A stretch of DNA of 64,000 bases from Streptomyces sp. LBL (GTDB lineage: Bacteria > Actinomycetota > Actinomycetes > Streptomycetales > Streptomycetaceae), in contig NZ_JARXYX010000008.1 of the NCBI RefSeq assembly GCF_029893585.1, forward strand, positions 1-64,000, written 5' to 3'. Under the pieces are notes generated by a model. That model was not told the origin of the DNA, made no database searches, and worked only from the letters and a program-made list of their open reading frames with translations. Of the stretch, positions 34,158 through 42,889 are shown one piece after another (position 1 is the stretch's first letter; the number at the start of each line of letters is the position of its first letter). Both the position numbers and the translations under genes were made by a program.

Positions 34158-35363
34158 CTAATCACCTCGCAGCTGTTCGTTCATGATCAGGAAGGCGCCC
34201 AGCCCGTGGAAGTCGTTGGTGGCCCGGGTGCGGGCGATGTAGTAGGCGTAGTCGCCGACGTTCGTGCCGACGGAGATGTCGGCGAGATCGGTGCGGCCGT
34301 CCGCACCGACCGAGAGCTTCGCCAGGACACCCTGGTAGCCGCGGCGGGCGACGGCCGCGTAGTGCCGGTCGAGGTACCCCTTTTGGGCGCCGCGGGAGAG
34401 GGCGTAGGTGAACATGCTGGAGCAGGACGTCTCGGTCCAGTTGTCGCTGCTGCCGCCCTTGTCCATCACCTGGAACCAGCGCCCGGTCGCCGGGTCCTGG
34501 TACTTCTCCAGGCCCGCCGCCAGTTTCCGATAGATCTTGAGGAGTTGGGCTCGGCGGGGGTGGTTGGCGGGGATCGCGTCGAGCACGTTGGTGATCGCCA
34601 TGGAGTACCAGCCGACCGCCCGGCACCAGTGCTCGGGGGCGAGCCCGGTCTGCGGATCCGCCCAGCTCACGGTCTTCGACTCGTCGTAGGCGTGCCTCAG
34701 CAGCCCGTTCGCGACCTGGAGGTGGCTGCCGTAGAGGGAGAGCTGCTTGGCCGCCTCGTCGTTGGCGTACGCGCTGTCGCCGAACTCCTTGCCGTACTCG
34801 ACGAGGAACGGGTTCACCATGTAGACGCCGTCCGCCCAGAGTTGGCTGGCGCGGCTGGCGGTGTCGGCGTGCCAGAAGCCGCCGTCGGAGGTGCGCGGAT
34901 AGGTGTTCAGGCGGTCCCGGATCTTCTTCGCCGCCGTGCGGTAGCGCTCCTCGCCCGTCTCATGGTGCAGGATCACCAGCAGCCGGCCGGCCTGCATGCT
35001 GTCCAGGCTGTTGAAGGACTGGTCGATGGTGCCGTCGCTCTTCACGAAGCGGTCGACGTAGTCCTTGATGTAGGTGAGGTAGCGGGCCTCGTGCGTGCGC
35101 CGGTAGGTGAGGTACTGGCCGTACAGGTAGAGGCCGACCGGGTAGGACCAGCTGCCGATGGTGCTCGGGGTGTAGCGGGCCATGGTGGAGTCGACCAGGG
35201 CCACGGACCAGTCGGGGGCGGTGGCCGGGCGGTTCGCGGGCTGGTTCGCGGGCTGCTCGCTCGCGGCTGCGGCCGGGGGCGAGGCGGCCGCCGGCAGAGC
35301 GGACAGGGTGACGGCGGCCAGGGCGACGGTCGTCAGCGCCGCGGACAGGCGTCGGCGTCTCAT
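34158..35363 (-). CDS. secreted GH105/GH88 unsaturated rhamnogalacturonyl hydrolase
   Basis: 401 residues, signal peptide MRRRRLSAALTTVALAAVTL. The alpha/alpha-barrel shows the family blocks: GSWSYPVGLYLYG, QSFNSLDSMQAGRLL, LWADGVYMVNPFLV with the catalytic aspartate, and GLAPEHWCRAVGWYSMAI. These enzymes hydrate the unsaturated galacturonyl residue left by pectate or rhamnogalacturonan lyases. It carries a signal peptide, although many relatives are cytoplasmic. First gene of the operon; ATG 35363 has AGGGAGGAAC directly upstream. Confidence 0.9.
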   Translation of the reverse strand: MRRRRLSAALTTVALAAVTLSALPAAASPPAAAASEQPANQPANRPATAPDWSVALVDSTMARYTPSTIGSWSYPVGLYLYGQYLTYRRTHEARYLTYIKDYVDRFVKSDGTIDQSFNSLDSMQAGRLLVILHHETGEERYRTAAKKIRDRLNTYPRTSDGGFWHADTASRASQLWADGVYMVNPFLVEYGKEFGDSAYANDEAAKQLSLYGSHLQVANGLLRHAYDESKTVSWADPQTGLAPEHWCRAVGWYSMAITNVLDAIPANHPRRAQLLKIYRKLAAGLEKYQDPATGRWFQVMDKGGSSDNWTETSCSSMFTYALSRGAQKGYLDRHYAAVARRGYQGVLAKLSVGADGRTDLADISVGTNVGDYAYYIARTRATNDFHGLGAFLIMNEQLRGD

Positions 35364-35380
35364 GTTCCTCCCTTTCAAGG

Positions 35381-35460
35381 GGCCTTGCGGTGAGGCCTTG
35401 CGGTGAGGCCTTTGCGGTGAGGCCTTTGCGGTGGGGCCTTGCAGTGGGGTCTGCGGTAGA
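35381..35460. repeat. 13-14 bp tandem repeats in the leader of the pectin operon
   Basis: Six units of GGCCTT(T)GCGGTGA, the last two degenerate, start 18 bp upstream of the GH105 start codon. They would be transcribed as the 5' leader. Confidence 0.7.
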
Positions 35461-35863
35461 GGGCGAGGCTTGCCGGACCCTTTCATCCGATGTCTGGCGG
35501 AAGGGGGCCTCTGTCTACGCGGTCGACGTCGTGGTCTTGTTCATGACGGCGTACCTGCTTTCCGGACGGTGGGGGGTGTGGAAAGCCCAGGACAGCTTGG
35601 TGTTCACATGCGTGTACCACGTTCAGCGACTCGTTCGACAGCGCCATACAGAGTTGCGGCACGAGGCGGCGTGGTCAATGGTCCGGACTGAAGACGTCGG
35701 ATGCGTTTCCGGCCAATCTCCGGCCGACCCTCGTCCTCCTGGCGCTGAGCCGTCCGTCAGTTCCGCTGGATTCCGACGGATTCCGCGGTCAGGAATGCAT
35801 CACGGCCCGTGATCGTTGACGATGGGAGTGCCATCTGACGACAACCGTAAGGATCAACAGCTC
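35461..35863. other. divergent promoter region of the pectin operon and aldo/keto reductase
   Basis: No gene recognised. It must contain the promoter for the minus-strand operon and that of the reductase. I see no perfect CebR- or LacI-type palindrome here. The AT-richer part is about 35520-35650. Confidence 0.4.
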
Positions 35864-36700
35864 GTGAGCAGCCAGGTCCCCCCGATCATCCTCAACAACG
35901 GCGTCGAGATGCCCCAGCTGGGTTTCGGCGTCTGGCAGGTGCCGGACGACGAGGCGGAGCGGGCGGTCGCCACCGCTTTGGAGGCCGGGTACCGCAGCAT
36001 CGACACCGCGGCGATCTACGGCAATGAAGAGGGCACCGGCAAGGCCATCGCCGCCTCGGGCGTCCCGCGCGAGAACCTCTTCGTCACCACCAAGCTCTGG
36101 AACAGCGACCAGGGGTACGACTCCACGCTGCGTGCCTTCGACACCTCGCTGGAGAAGCTCGGCCTGGACTACGTGGACCTGTACCTGATCCACTGGCCCA
36201 CCCCGTCCCGGGACCTGTACGTCGACACGTACAAGGCCTTCGAGAAGCTGTACGCCGACGGCCGGATCCGGGCGATCGGTGTATCCAACTTCGAACCCGG
36301 TCACCTGGAGCGGCTGACCGCCGAGACGTCCGTCGTTCCGGCCGTCGACCAGATCGAGCTGCACCCGCAGCTGCAGCAGCAGGCGGCCCGCGAGTACCAC
36401 GCCGAGCAGGGCATCGCCACCGAGGCCTGGTCGCCGCTCGGCCAGGGCAAGGGCCTCCTGGAGGTCCCGGCGATCGTGGCCATCGCGCAGAAGCACGACC
36501 GCACCCCGGCCCAGGTCGTGCTGCGCTGGCACGTCCAGCTCGGCAACGTGGTGATCCCCAAGTCCGTGACCCCGTCCCGGATCAAGGAGAACATCGAGGT
36601 CTTCGACTTCAGTCTGGACACCGAGGACCTCGCGGCGATCAGCGCCCTGAACGAGGACCGGCGCCTGGGCCCGGACCCTTCGACGTTCAACGGAGGCTGA
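35864..36700 (+). CDS. aldo/keto reductase
   Basis: NADPH-dependent (beta/alpha)8 oxidoreductase of the AKR5-like group (2,5-diketo-D-gluconate reductase type), 278 residues. The catalytic set is visible: D and Y in GYRSIDTAAIYGNE, K in FVTTKLWN, H in LYLIHWP. The cofactor region is IPKSVTPSRIKEN. GTG 35864 has AAGGA 9 nt upstream; the frame extends to 35816. Being divergent from the pectin operon, it may reduce released sugar acids (inference). Confidence 0.92.
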   Translation: MSSQVPPIILNNGVEMPQLGFGVWQVPDDEAERAVATALEAGYRSIDTAAIYGNEEGTGKAIAASGVPRENLFVTTKLWNSDQGYDSTLRAFDTSLEKLGLDYVDLYLIHWPTPSRDLYVDTYKAFEKLYADGRIRAIGVSNFEPGHLERLTAETSVVPAVDQIELHPQLQQQAAREYHAEQGIATEAWSPLGQGKGLLEVPAIVAIAQKHDRTPAQVVLRWHVQLGNVVIPKSVTPSRIKENIEVFDFSLDTEDLAAISALNEDRRLGPDPSTFNGG

Positions 36701-37172
36701 CCCCTCCTCCTCACCCTCCTCGTCCTCCCGGTCGCCGGCGCGCCCCGACCCGCTCTCCCGCGGCGTCCGGGGCGTGCCGCGGCTCGTGGTGGCGCCGCCG
36801 CTCGTGATGGCGTAGGCGCTCGTGATGGCGTAGGCGCTCGTGGTGGCGTAGGCGCTCACCAGGATCAGTGCACGGCCCGCCGCCCACTGCGCGAGCGTCT
36901 GCCGCTCCCTCAGTACCGGGTCGCCGAGCCCCGACGCGCCGGCGGGGGTGAGCAGCAGCCGGACCGCTCACCTGCGGTGGGGCCGCGGCGAGTCGAGGGC
37001 CACCGACGCGGGAGCGGTGTCCGTACGGGCCCCGGCGGCCTCCTCCGGGCGGGGCCGCGGTACGGCGTCGTGGCGCGCGCCCGCGCCCCCACGCCGCACT
37101 CACACCTCTGGCGCATCCCGTGCCGACAGGCTTGACGCGACCATGCAGAGGGGGCACCTTGGTTCCGCCAGG
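36701..37172. other. intergenic region with 18-bp tandem repeats
   Basis: Four units of CTCGTG(A/G)TGGCGTAGGCG lie at 36783-36854. The rest is GC-rich without a supported gene; open frames here have no recognisable product. Confidence 0.5.
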
Positions 37173-37190
37173 TAAGGAAACTTTCCTAAC
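37173..37190 (+). promoter_or_regulatory. chitosanase operator (GAAASTTTC type)
   Basis: TAAGGAAACTTTCCTAAC contains the 13-bp palindrome AGGAAA-C-TTTCCT. Chitosanase genes of Streptomyces and Kitasatospora are known to be repressed by the ROK-family protein CsnR at a GAAASTTTC palindrome. The site is 17 bp before the GTG start, suited to block transcription or the leader. The repressor gene is not in this window. Confidence 0.7.
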
Positions 37191-37206
37191 AGAAGGGTCC
37201 CCCACA

Positions 37207-37902
37207 GTGCGTATGCGACCACTGACCCTCTCCGTGGCTTGCTCGGTTGCCCTGCTCACCGCCGGAGTGCTCCCGGCGACCGCCACCGGCGCCACCTCAC
37301 CGACATCCGCCCAGGAGGGCACGGTCAGCGCGGCCGACCTGCTCGCCAAGGTGACGGGTTGCTCGCAGCTCTCCAGCGGCAAGTACAAGACCGACGACGA
37401 GACTTCGGCCACGATCCCCGTGTGCGGCAAGAACGGCGCGGTGTTCTGGAAGGCCGACATGGACGTCGACTGCGACGGCCAGCGCACCTCGAACTGCAAC
37501 GAGGACACCGACCCCTGGTACCAGGACGACACGGCGTTCCACCAGTCCAACGGCAAGCCGCTCAAGGCCGACGCGCTGCCGTACGTCGTCGTGCCCAGCT
37601 CCAGCAGCATCTGGAACTACTCCGGCGCCGGCATCAAGGGCGGCGGCGTGGTCGCCGTGATCTACAACAACAAGGTCGAGTACGCCGTCGTCGGCGACAC
37701 CGGCCCCACGAAGATCATCGGCGAGGCCTCGTACGCCACCGCGAAGTCCCTCGGTATCGATCCGGACCCGGAGACCGGCGGAGCAGAATCCGGGGTGACC
37801 TACATCCTGTTCAAGAACTCCCAGGTGTCCCCCATCGAGAACCACAGCGCGGCGGTCACCCTCGGCGACCGCCTCGCACAGCAGTTCCTGAAGGACAACT
37901 GA
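37207..37902 (+). CDS. secreted chitosanase, GH75
   Basis: 231 residues with a signal peptide (MRMRPLTLSVACSVALLTAGVLPATATG). The mature part carries GH75 features: AVFWKADMDVDCDGQRTSNC, DPWYQDDTAF, and the YAVVGDTGP...IGEAS block. The acidic residues at DMDVD and GDTG are expected at the active site. GH75 enzymes endo-hydrolyse chitosan. GTG 37207 follows AGAAGGG. The upstream GAAACTTTC palindrome fits chitosanase regulation and supports the call. Single gene. Confidence 0.88.
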   Translation: MRMRPLTLSVACSVALLTAGVLPATATGATSPTSAQEGTVSAADLLAKVTGCSQLSSGKYKTDDETSATIPVCGKNGAVFWKADMDVDCDGQRTSNCNEDTDPWYQDDTAFHQSNGKPLKADALPYVVVPSSSSIWNYSGAGIKGGGVVAVIYNNKVEYAVVGDTGPTKIIGEASYATAKSLGIDPDPETGGAESGVTYILFKNSQVSPIENHSAAVTLGDRLAQQFLKDN

Positions 37903-37915
37903 CCTCCGGCGCCCG

Positions 37916-38135
37916 TTAGTTGGGCTGCCCGATCGGCCGTATGACGACCCTGTTGACGTCGACGCCGACGGGCTGCCCGACGGCCCGCCCACACGATCGA
38001 GTCGGCGATCTGGTCGGCGGTGAGCAGATGGCCGGGCGGCAGACTGCCGTAGCTGTCCCAGAACGGAGTCTCCACCCGGCCCGGCGCGATCAGCGTCACG
38101 CCCACCCCGAACTCGGTCACCACTCTCCAAGTCAA
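37916..38135 (-). pseudogene. 3' remnant of a short-chain dehydrogenase gene
   Basis: The minus strand encodes EFGVGVTLIAPGRVETPFWD...ADQIADSIVWA, the typical C-terminal part of an SDR (the PG..T motif). After a frameshift near 37992 it continues VGQPVGVDVNRVVIRPIGQPN and a TAA stop. The cofactor-binding half and the YxxxK site are absent. Confidence 0.7.
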
Positions 38136-38170
38136 GGGCGACTGAGGGTGCCGGGCACCGACGGTGGGTC

Positions 38171-39091
38171 TCAGCCCGTTCGCTCCGCCGGGTGCACCGT
38201 GCGCTCCGCCGTGTACACCGTGTGCGTCGCCAGTACGAAGAGGTCCCGCCGCCGGTGCACGCTCGCCGGGTCCTCGGGATCGAGCAGCCGGTCGAGGGTG
38301 GCGCGGTCGGTGGCGTCGAGGCGGTCGCCGAAACCGTCGCGCAGACGGGAGAGGACGGCGGTGACATAGGCGCGGGCCCGGTCCGTGGTCGGCGCGGGCA
38401 GGTCGAGCTGGAAGCTGCGCGTACCGGTGTGCCGCAGACCCGCGGCGGCCATCAGTCCCGGCCAGTCCTCGGTCTCGGCGACGGTACCGGGCAGGTCCGC
38501 GCGCATCCGCGCGAACCACTCCTCCTCCAGCACGTCCAGCCGGGCCTGCAGCCCGGGCCGGCCGATGCCGAGGTCACGGGGCAGGAAGCGGGCGGGCAGG
38601 CCGCCCTCCATCAGCGCGAGGGTGCCGCCGGGCGCGAGCCGCGCGGCGAACGCGGCGATCGCGGCCCGCTGGTCGCCGAGGTGGTGCAGACTGCGGCCGG
38701 CCCACAGCAGGTCGGGCGGGTAGTCCAACGCGTCCAGCACACCGGGCAGTTCACCGGCGAGGATGTCGAAGCGGTCGGCGACGCCGAGCCTCGCGGCCCG
38801 GGTGCGGGCCCGCTCCAGCAGCGACTCGGCGCTGTCCACGGCGACCACCCGGGCGCCGGGAAAGGCGTCGGCGAGCAGACAGGAGACGACACCGGGGCCA
38901 CTGCCCGCGTCGACGATCAGCCCGGGCTCGGTCTGCTTGTGCCCGAGCCAGGCCAGGGCCCGCTCGTACAGGGGCGTGAACAGCTCCGCCTGGGACTCCA
39001 GCATCGGGGCCATCTCGCCCCAGTCGACATCGGTGTGGTCGTGGTGGTGTCGGCTGCGGTCCTGGTGATCGTGCAGATGGTCGTGCGCCAT
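38171..39091 (-). CDS. class I SAM-dependent methyltransferase with His-rich N-terminus
   Basis: 306 residues. The Rossmann motif I is clear (LIVDAGSGPGVVSCLLADAFPGARVVAVDSAESLL), with later blocks DLLWAGRSLHHLGDQRAAIAAFAARLAPGGTLALMEGG. The first 20 residues are very rich in His and Asp (MAHDHLHDHQDRSRHHHDH), suggesting metal binding. ATG 39091. A 7-bp-arm palindrome (39155-39173) lies 64 bp upstream and could be a metalloregulator site. The methyl acceptor is unknown. Confidence 0.85.
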   Translation of the reverse strand: MAHDHLHDHQDRSRHHHDHTDVDWGEMAPMLESQAELFTPLYERALAWLGHKQTEPGLIVDAGSGPGVVSCLLADAFPGARVVAVDSAESLLERARTRAARLGVADRFDILAGELPGVLDALDYPPDLLWAGRSLHHLGDQRAAIAAFAARLAPGGTLALMEGGLPARFLPRDLGIGRPGLQARLDVLEEEWFARMRADLPGTVAETEDWPGLMAAAGLRHTGTRSFQLDLPAPTTDRARAYVTAVLSRLRDGFGDRLDATDRATLDRLLDPEDPASVHRRRDLFVLATHTVYTAERTVHPAERTG

Positions 39092-39154
39092 GGTGGCCAG
39101 CCTCTCGTCGCGCTGGGGCCAGCGTGCGCCGACGCACCGCACGGGGGCTACTGA

Positions 39155-39173
39155 TGTTGCCGCGATGGCAACA
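39155..39173 (-). promoter_or_regulatory. palindrome TGTTGCC-n5-GGCAACA, candidate operator
   Basis: Perfect 7-bp arms with a 5-bp spacer, about 64 bp before the His-rich methyltransferase. The size suits a dimeric repressor. It overlaps the possible start of the small plus-strand ORF, which weakens the case for that ORF. Confidence 0.45.
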
Positions 39174-39323
39174 AACCGACGGCGGAGAGGGCGGGCAGCT
39201 ACCTTCCCGAGGGTGGCGCAGCCGCCGCTGGATCCGGCGGTGCCCTTCGATCTGGAGCGGGCGGACGGGGACCACTCCGCTGTGGAGTTCGCGATCCGCC
39301 GGGGTCTGGCCCGCGAGGGCTGA
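39165..39323 (+). CDS. hypothetical protein (52 aa), doubtful
   Basis: Short frame with ATG 39165, basic N-terminus (ATNRRRRGRAATFPRV) and acidic tail (DLERADGDHSAVEFAIRRG). There is no good ribosome site and the start lies in the palindrome. It could be the end of a decayed gene. Function unknown. Confidence 0.3.
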   Translation: MATNRRRRGRAATFPRVAQPPLDPAVPFDLERADGDHSAVEFAIRRGLAREG

Positions 39324-39346
39324 CTCCGGCGGATCACGTCAGGGTG

Positions 39347-41071
39347 TCACAGCGCCGGGTAGGCGTTCTTCATCAGCTCCTGGAACTGGGCCGAGAACCA
39401 GTGCCCGGAGACCGGGGCGTTGGGCAGGGCGCCGGACAGGTTGTTTCCGTTGCGCGGGTTGCCCGTGTAGGTCGGGTCGCACATCCGGTCGAAGCCCTTG
39501 CCCTCGTCGTTCGGGATGGCGCTGCTGGAGCCGTCGGACTCGCCCGGAGGCTTCATCCAGACGTAGGCGTCGATTCCGGCGGCGGGGGCGGCCTGGGGGC
39601 GTTCGCCGAGGCCGGCGCCGGACTGGTTGCACCAGTTGCCGATGTGGATACGGCGGTCGTATCGCCCGCCGTTGATGTAGGTGTCCACGTCGGTCGTGGC
39701 GCCCGGGCCGGTCGGCCGTGCGGTGCCGCCCCAGCCGTTGCGGGAGGTGTCGATCAGCATGCCGATACCGGAGTTGAAGCCGGTCGACACCAGTTGGTTG
39801 CGGAACGCCTGGGCGAAGGACAGCTCGTCGACGTACCGGTTCCAGTCGACCCACTTCGACTCGCGGACCGACTTGCCGGCCACCGAGTCGTTGATGGTGA
39901 AGTTGTTCTCCTTCAGGGCGCTGTAGTTGGCCGTGTTGGTGATGAAGCCGTGGACGTCGTTGACGGTGGCGCCCTCGCTGGTGGCCGCCTCCTTCATCAC
40001 GGTGGCGCTGGCGGCGAAGTTGTCGTCCCAGCCGATCCAGCCGTGGTGCCCGGCGTCGATGTAGTTGTAGACGTTGGGCACGTCACCGAGCTTGTTCAGG
40101 GCGTAGCCGACGCCCTTCTGGTAGTTGCCGTTGGCCTTCATCACATCGCACTGCGGGGTGGCGGTGGGCCGGCCACTGGTGTTGGTGACGAGGTTGGGCA
40201 GCGAGTCGATCTCGATGGTGGTGACGATCCGCAGCCCGGCGTACTTGGTGTCGGCGAGGATCGCCTTGATCGGGTCGATGTACTGCGTCTTGTACTTGTC
40301 GATCTCCGTCGGGCCGAGCTCGCCGTTGGAGGCGAGGGCGGAGCAGTCGCGGCCGGGCAGGTTGTAGATCACCAGCTGGACGACGAGTTGGCCGGAGCCC
40401 TTCTGCTTCAGTGCCTCGTCGAGGTGGGCGCGCAGGCCCATCCCGCCGTTGACGCCGTTGATCGCGGCGATCCGGTCGAGCCAGACGCCGGTGGGCTGGT
40501 TGGCGATCCGGCTGCCGCCCGGCTCGGCGGCGGCCTTCGCGGACCACTCCGGGTTCACGTACACCTTGGCGCCGCTGTAGGGGTTGTCGACCCGGGTGCC
40601 GCCACCGGGGTCCGTCGGGTCAGTGGGGTCGGTGGGGCCGGTGGGGCCGCCGTCGACGTTGCAGGTCACGCCGTCGAGAGTGAAGGCGGCCGGGATCGCG
40701 TTGGTGCCGCTGTAGGTGCCCTGGAAGCCGAAGCTGACCGAACCGCCGGTGGCCAGCGAGCCGTTGTAACTCTCGTTGGCCGCGGTGACGGCGGCGCCAC
40801 TCTGGCTGAGCTTGGCGCTCCAGCCGCTGGTGACCTTCTGGTTGCCGGCGTACGACCACTTCACCGACCAACTGGACTTCGCCGCACTGTTGTTGGTGAC
40901 GGTGACGTTGGCGGTGAAGCCGGTGTCCCACTGGTTCTGCACCTTGTAGTCGACGGTGCAGGGTGCGGCGGCGGCGGTGCCGACGGCGCCGGGAACGACG
41001 GCGAACGCCGTCCCGGAGGCCCCGGCGACCAGCGCCAGGGCGGCGAACATCGCGGTTCTGGTACGACTCAT
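39347..41071 (-). CDS. secreted GH6 cellulase (cellobiohydrolase type) with N-terminal CBM2
   Basis: 574 residues: signal peptide, CBM2 (about 36-140, CTVDYKVQNQWDTGFTANVT ... FTLDGVTC), a GPTDPTDPTDPGGG linker, and a GH6 barrel with LVVQLVIYNLPGRDCSALASNGE, YIDAGHHGWIGW and WMKPPGESDG. GH6 exo-cellulases release cellobiose from non-reducing ends. ATG 41071 has AAGGAAA upstream. There is no CebR box of its own within 284 bp; the upstream gap is filled with tandem repeats, so it may depend on read-through from the GH5 gene. Confidence 0.92.
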   Translation of the reverse strand: MSRTRTAMFAALALVAGASGTAFAVVPGAVGTAAAAPCTVDYKVQNQWDTGFTANVTVTNNSAAKSSWSVKWSYAGNQKVTSGWSAKLSQSGAAVTAANESYNGSLATGGSVSFGFQGTYSGTNAIPAAFTLDGVTCNVDGGPTGPTDPTDPTDPGGGTRVDNPYSGAKVYVNPEWSAKAAAEPGGSRIANQPTGVWLDRIAAINGVNGGMGLRAHLDEALKQKGSGQLVVQLVIYNLPGRDCSALASNGELGPTEIDKYKTQYIDPIKAILADTKYAGLRIVTTIEIDSLPNLVTNTSGRPTATPQCDVMKANGNYQKGVGYALNKLGDVPNVYNYIDAGHHGWIGWDDNFAASATVMKEAATSEGATVNDVHGFITNTANYSALKENNFTINDSVAGKSVRESKWVDWNRYVDELSFAQAFRNQLVSTGFNSGIGMLIDTSRNGWGGTARPTGPGATTDVDTYINGGRYDRRIHIGNWCNQSGAGLGERPQAAPAAGIDAYVWMKPPGESDGSSSAIPNDEGKGFDRMCDPTYTGNPRNGNNLSGALPNAPVSGHWFSAQFQELMKNAYPAL

Positions 41072-41100
41072 GAGCGCGGGTTTCCTTCTCGGTTGTGGGC

Positions 41101-41351
41101 GACTCGATTGCGGACTGACTCGGTTGCGGACTGACTTGGTTGCGGACTGACTCGGTTGCGGACTGACTTGGTTGCGGACTGACTCGGTTGCGGGCCAGGC
41201 TTGGTTGCGGGCCGGCTCGGTTGCGGGTGACTCGGTTGCGGGCCGGCTCGGTTGCCGGTGGCTCGGTTGCGGGTGACTCGGTCGCGGGGCCGGCTTGGTT
41301 GCCGGTGACTCGGTTGCGGGCCGGCTTGGTTGCCGGTGACTCGGTTGCGGG
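41101..41351. repeat. 16-copy tandem array between GH5 and GH6 genes
   Basis: About sixteen units of 15-17 bp, consensus GACTGACTCGGTTGCG (plus strand), in two blocks: the first six nearly identical (alternating CTCGG and CTTGG), the rest diverged with GGCCGGCT and GGTGACT forms. The array ends 4 bp from the GH5 stop codon and covers most of the gap to GH6. No unit-spacer structure, so not CRISPR. Confidence 0.9.
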
Positions 41352-41355
41352 GTTG

Positions 41356-42828
41356 TCAGCTGTTCAGGGCGCGCAGATGGTCACGCAGCCCGGCGCCGTA
41401 CGCGGTGGGCGTACCGTCGTAACGGGAGATCAGGGACGGACCGGTGCCGCAGTCCCAGGTGTTCCAGGTCCAGCCCAGGTAGGACAGGCCGCGGTCGTCG
41501 AACCACTTCATGACCTGGTCGACGAAGCCGTGCGAGCAGGTGTTCTCGCCGATCTCCCCGGCCACGAGCGGTACTTGGGCGGCGACCGGGGCGAGCGTGG
41601 AGTTCCAGCAGCTCTCGTTGGCGCAGGTGTTGAAGTTGTACACGTGCCAGGCGGCGGCGAGATTGCCCGCCGGGTCGGTCGGCCGGTACGTGAGCCACTG
41701 GCTCAGGTCGTTGGAGTACGCCAGTCCGCCGGCCAGGATGAGGTTCCTGGCGCCGGTTCCCCGGATCGCGTCGACGAGGTCCTGCATGCCGGCGACCTGG
41801 TACCCGATGCCGGGACAGGTGCCGCCGTCCCGCCAGCACTGCCACGCCTGGGTGGTCGTGGCGGTGGCGCGGTCCGGGTAGGGCTCGTTGAACAGGTCGA
41901 AGCCGACGGTCGCGTCGTCCTTGAAGGTGTTCGCCACCGAGGTCCAGAAGGCCGGCGAGTACTGCAGGTCGGGCATCGGCTTCTGGCAACTGGCGTGCAC
42001 GTCGGAGCAGCCTGCGGAGTTGCCGGTGTACTGGCCGTAGGACCAGTGCAGTTCGAGCAACGGCGTCATACCGTGCGCCTTCACCTTCGCCACCAGGTCC
42101 TTGACCGCGTCGATGTAGTGGGCGCCGGCGTACTGCGGTTGGATGTTGGAAAGGCCCAGCCAGCACTCCTCGTTGAGCGGGATACGGACGGTGTTGGCCT
42201 TCCAGTCGGCGATCGCCCTGACGGAGGCGTCGTCGACCGGGCCGTCCCAGATGCCGCGGCCCTGCACGCACATGAACTCGCCGCCGGAGCGGTTCACACC
42301 GAGCATGCGGCGGGTCGCGCCCGAGGCGTCGACCAGCCTGTTGCCCACGACGCGAAGGACAGGGGCCGTGCCGTCGCCAGGGGCGGGTGGATCGGTCGGA
42401 TCGGTCGGCCCGGTGTCGGCGTTGCAGGTGGTGCCGTTGAGCTTGAACGAGGTCGGTACGGCGTTGCTGCCCGACGAGGAGGCGACGAACCCGGCGCTGA
42501 CGCTCGCGCCGGTGCCCAGCTGCCCGTTGTAGCTCTCGTTGGCCGCGGTGACCGTCGTCCCGGACTGGGACCACTTGGCGTTCCAGCCCTGGTTGACCTT
42601 CTGGCCGTTCGCGAAGTCGAAGGCGAGCTGCCAACTGCTCACGCCGGCCGTGTTGTTGGTGATCTTCACGGTTCCCTGGAAGCCGCTGTCCCACTGGCTG
42701 GTGACGGAGTACTCCACCGAGCAGGCGGGGGCGGCCCCGGACGCCGTGACTGCCGTAACCGTCATGGACCCGATAAGAGCGAGGGCGCCGGTGACGGCTA
42801 AAAGTACTGAACGCGGAGGGTGTCGCAT
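41356..42828 (-). CDS. secreted GH5 endoglucanase with N-terminal CBM2
   Basis: 490 residues: signal peptide (MRHPPRSVLLAVTGALALIG), CBM2 (about 34-136; CSVEYSVTSQWDSGFQGTVK), a TDPTDPPAPGDG linker and a GH5 barrel. The acid/base glutamate is in VGFDLFNEPYPD and the nucleophile in PLVAGEIGENTC; HWSYGQ and WHVYNFN are also typical. It cuts internal beta-1,4-glucan bonds. ATG 42828 has AAGGAG 6 nt upstream. A near-perfect CebR box lies 48 bp upstream. Confidence 0.92.
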   Translation of the reverse strand: MRHPPRSVLLAVTGALALIGSMTVTAVTASGAAPACSVEYSVTSQWDSGFQGTVKITNNTAGVSSWQLAFDFANGQKVNQGWNAKWSQSGTTVTAANESYNGQLGTGASVSAGFVASSSGSNAVPTSFKLNGTTCNADTGPTDPTDPPAPGDGTAPVLRVVGNRLVDASGATRRMLGVNRSGGEFMCVQGRGIWDGPVDDASVRAIADWKANTVRIPLNEECWLGLSNIQPQYAGAHYIDAVKDLVAKVKAHGMTPLLELHWSYGQYTGNSAGCSDVHASCQKPMPDLQYSPAFWTSVANTFKDDATVGFDLFNEPYPDRATATTTQAWQCWRDGGTCPGIGYQVAGMQDLVDAIRGTGARNLILAGGLAYSNDLSQWLTYRPTDPAGNLAAAWHVYNFNTCANESCWNSTLAPVAAQVPLVAGEIGENTCSHGFVDQVMKWFDDRGLSYLGWTWNTWDCGTGPSLISRYDGTPTAYGAGLRDHLRALNS

Positions 42829-42875
42829 GAGCGACTCCTTGCAGATCAGCGCGCCGTGACAGACGCGTCGACTGA

Positions 42876-42889
42876 TGGAATCGCTCCCA
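42876..42889 (-). promoter_or_regulatory. CebR-type operator, imperfect
   Basis: TGGAATCGCTCCCA matches the CebR/CelR site TGGGAGCGCTCCCA at 12 of 14 positions, just upstream of the GH5 gene. Confidence 0.7.

Noticed and set aside
41101..41351. CRISPR array
   Set aside because: Units of 15-17 bp lie directly head to tail with no spacers and there are no cas genes.
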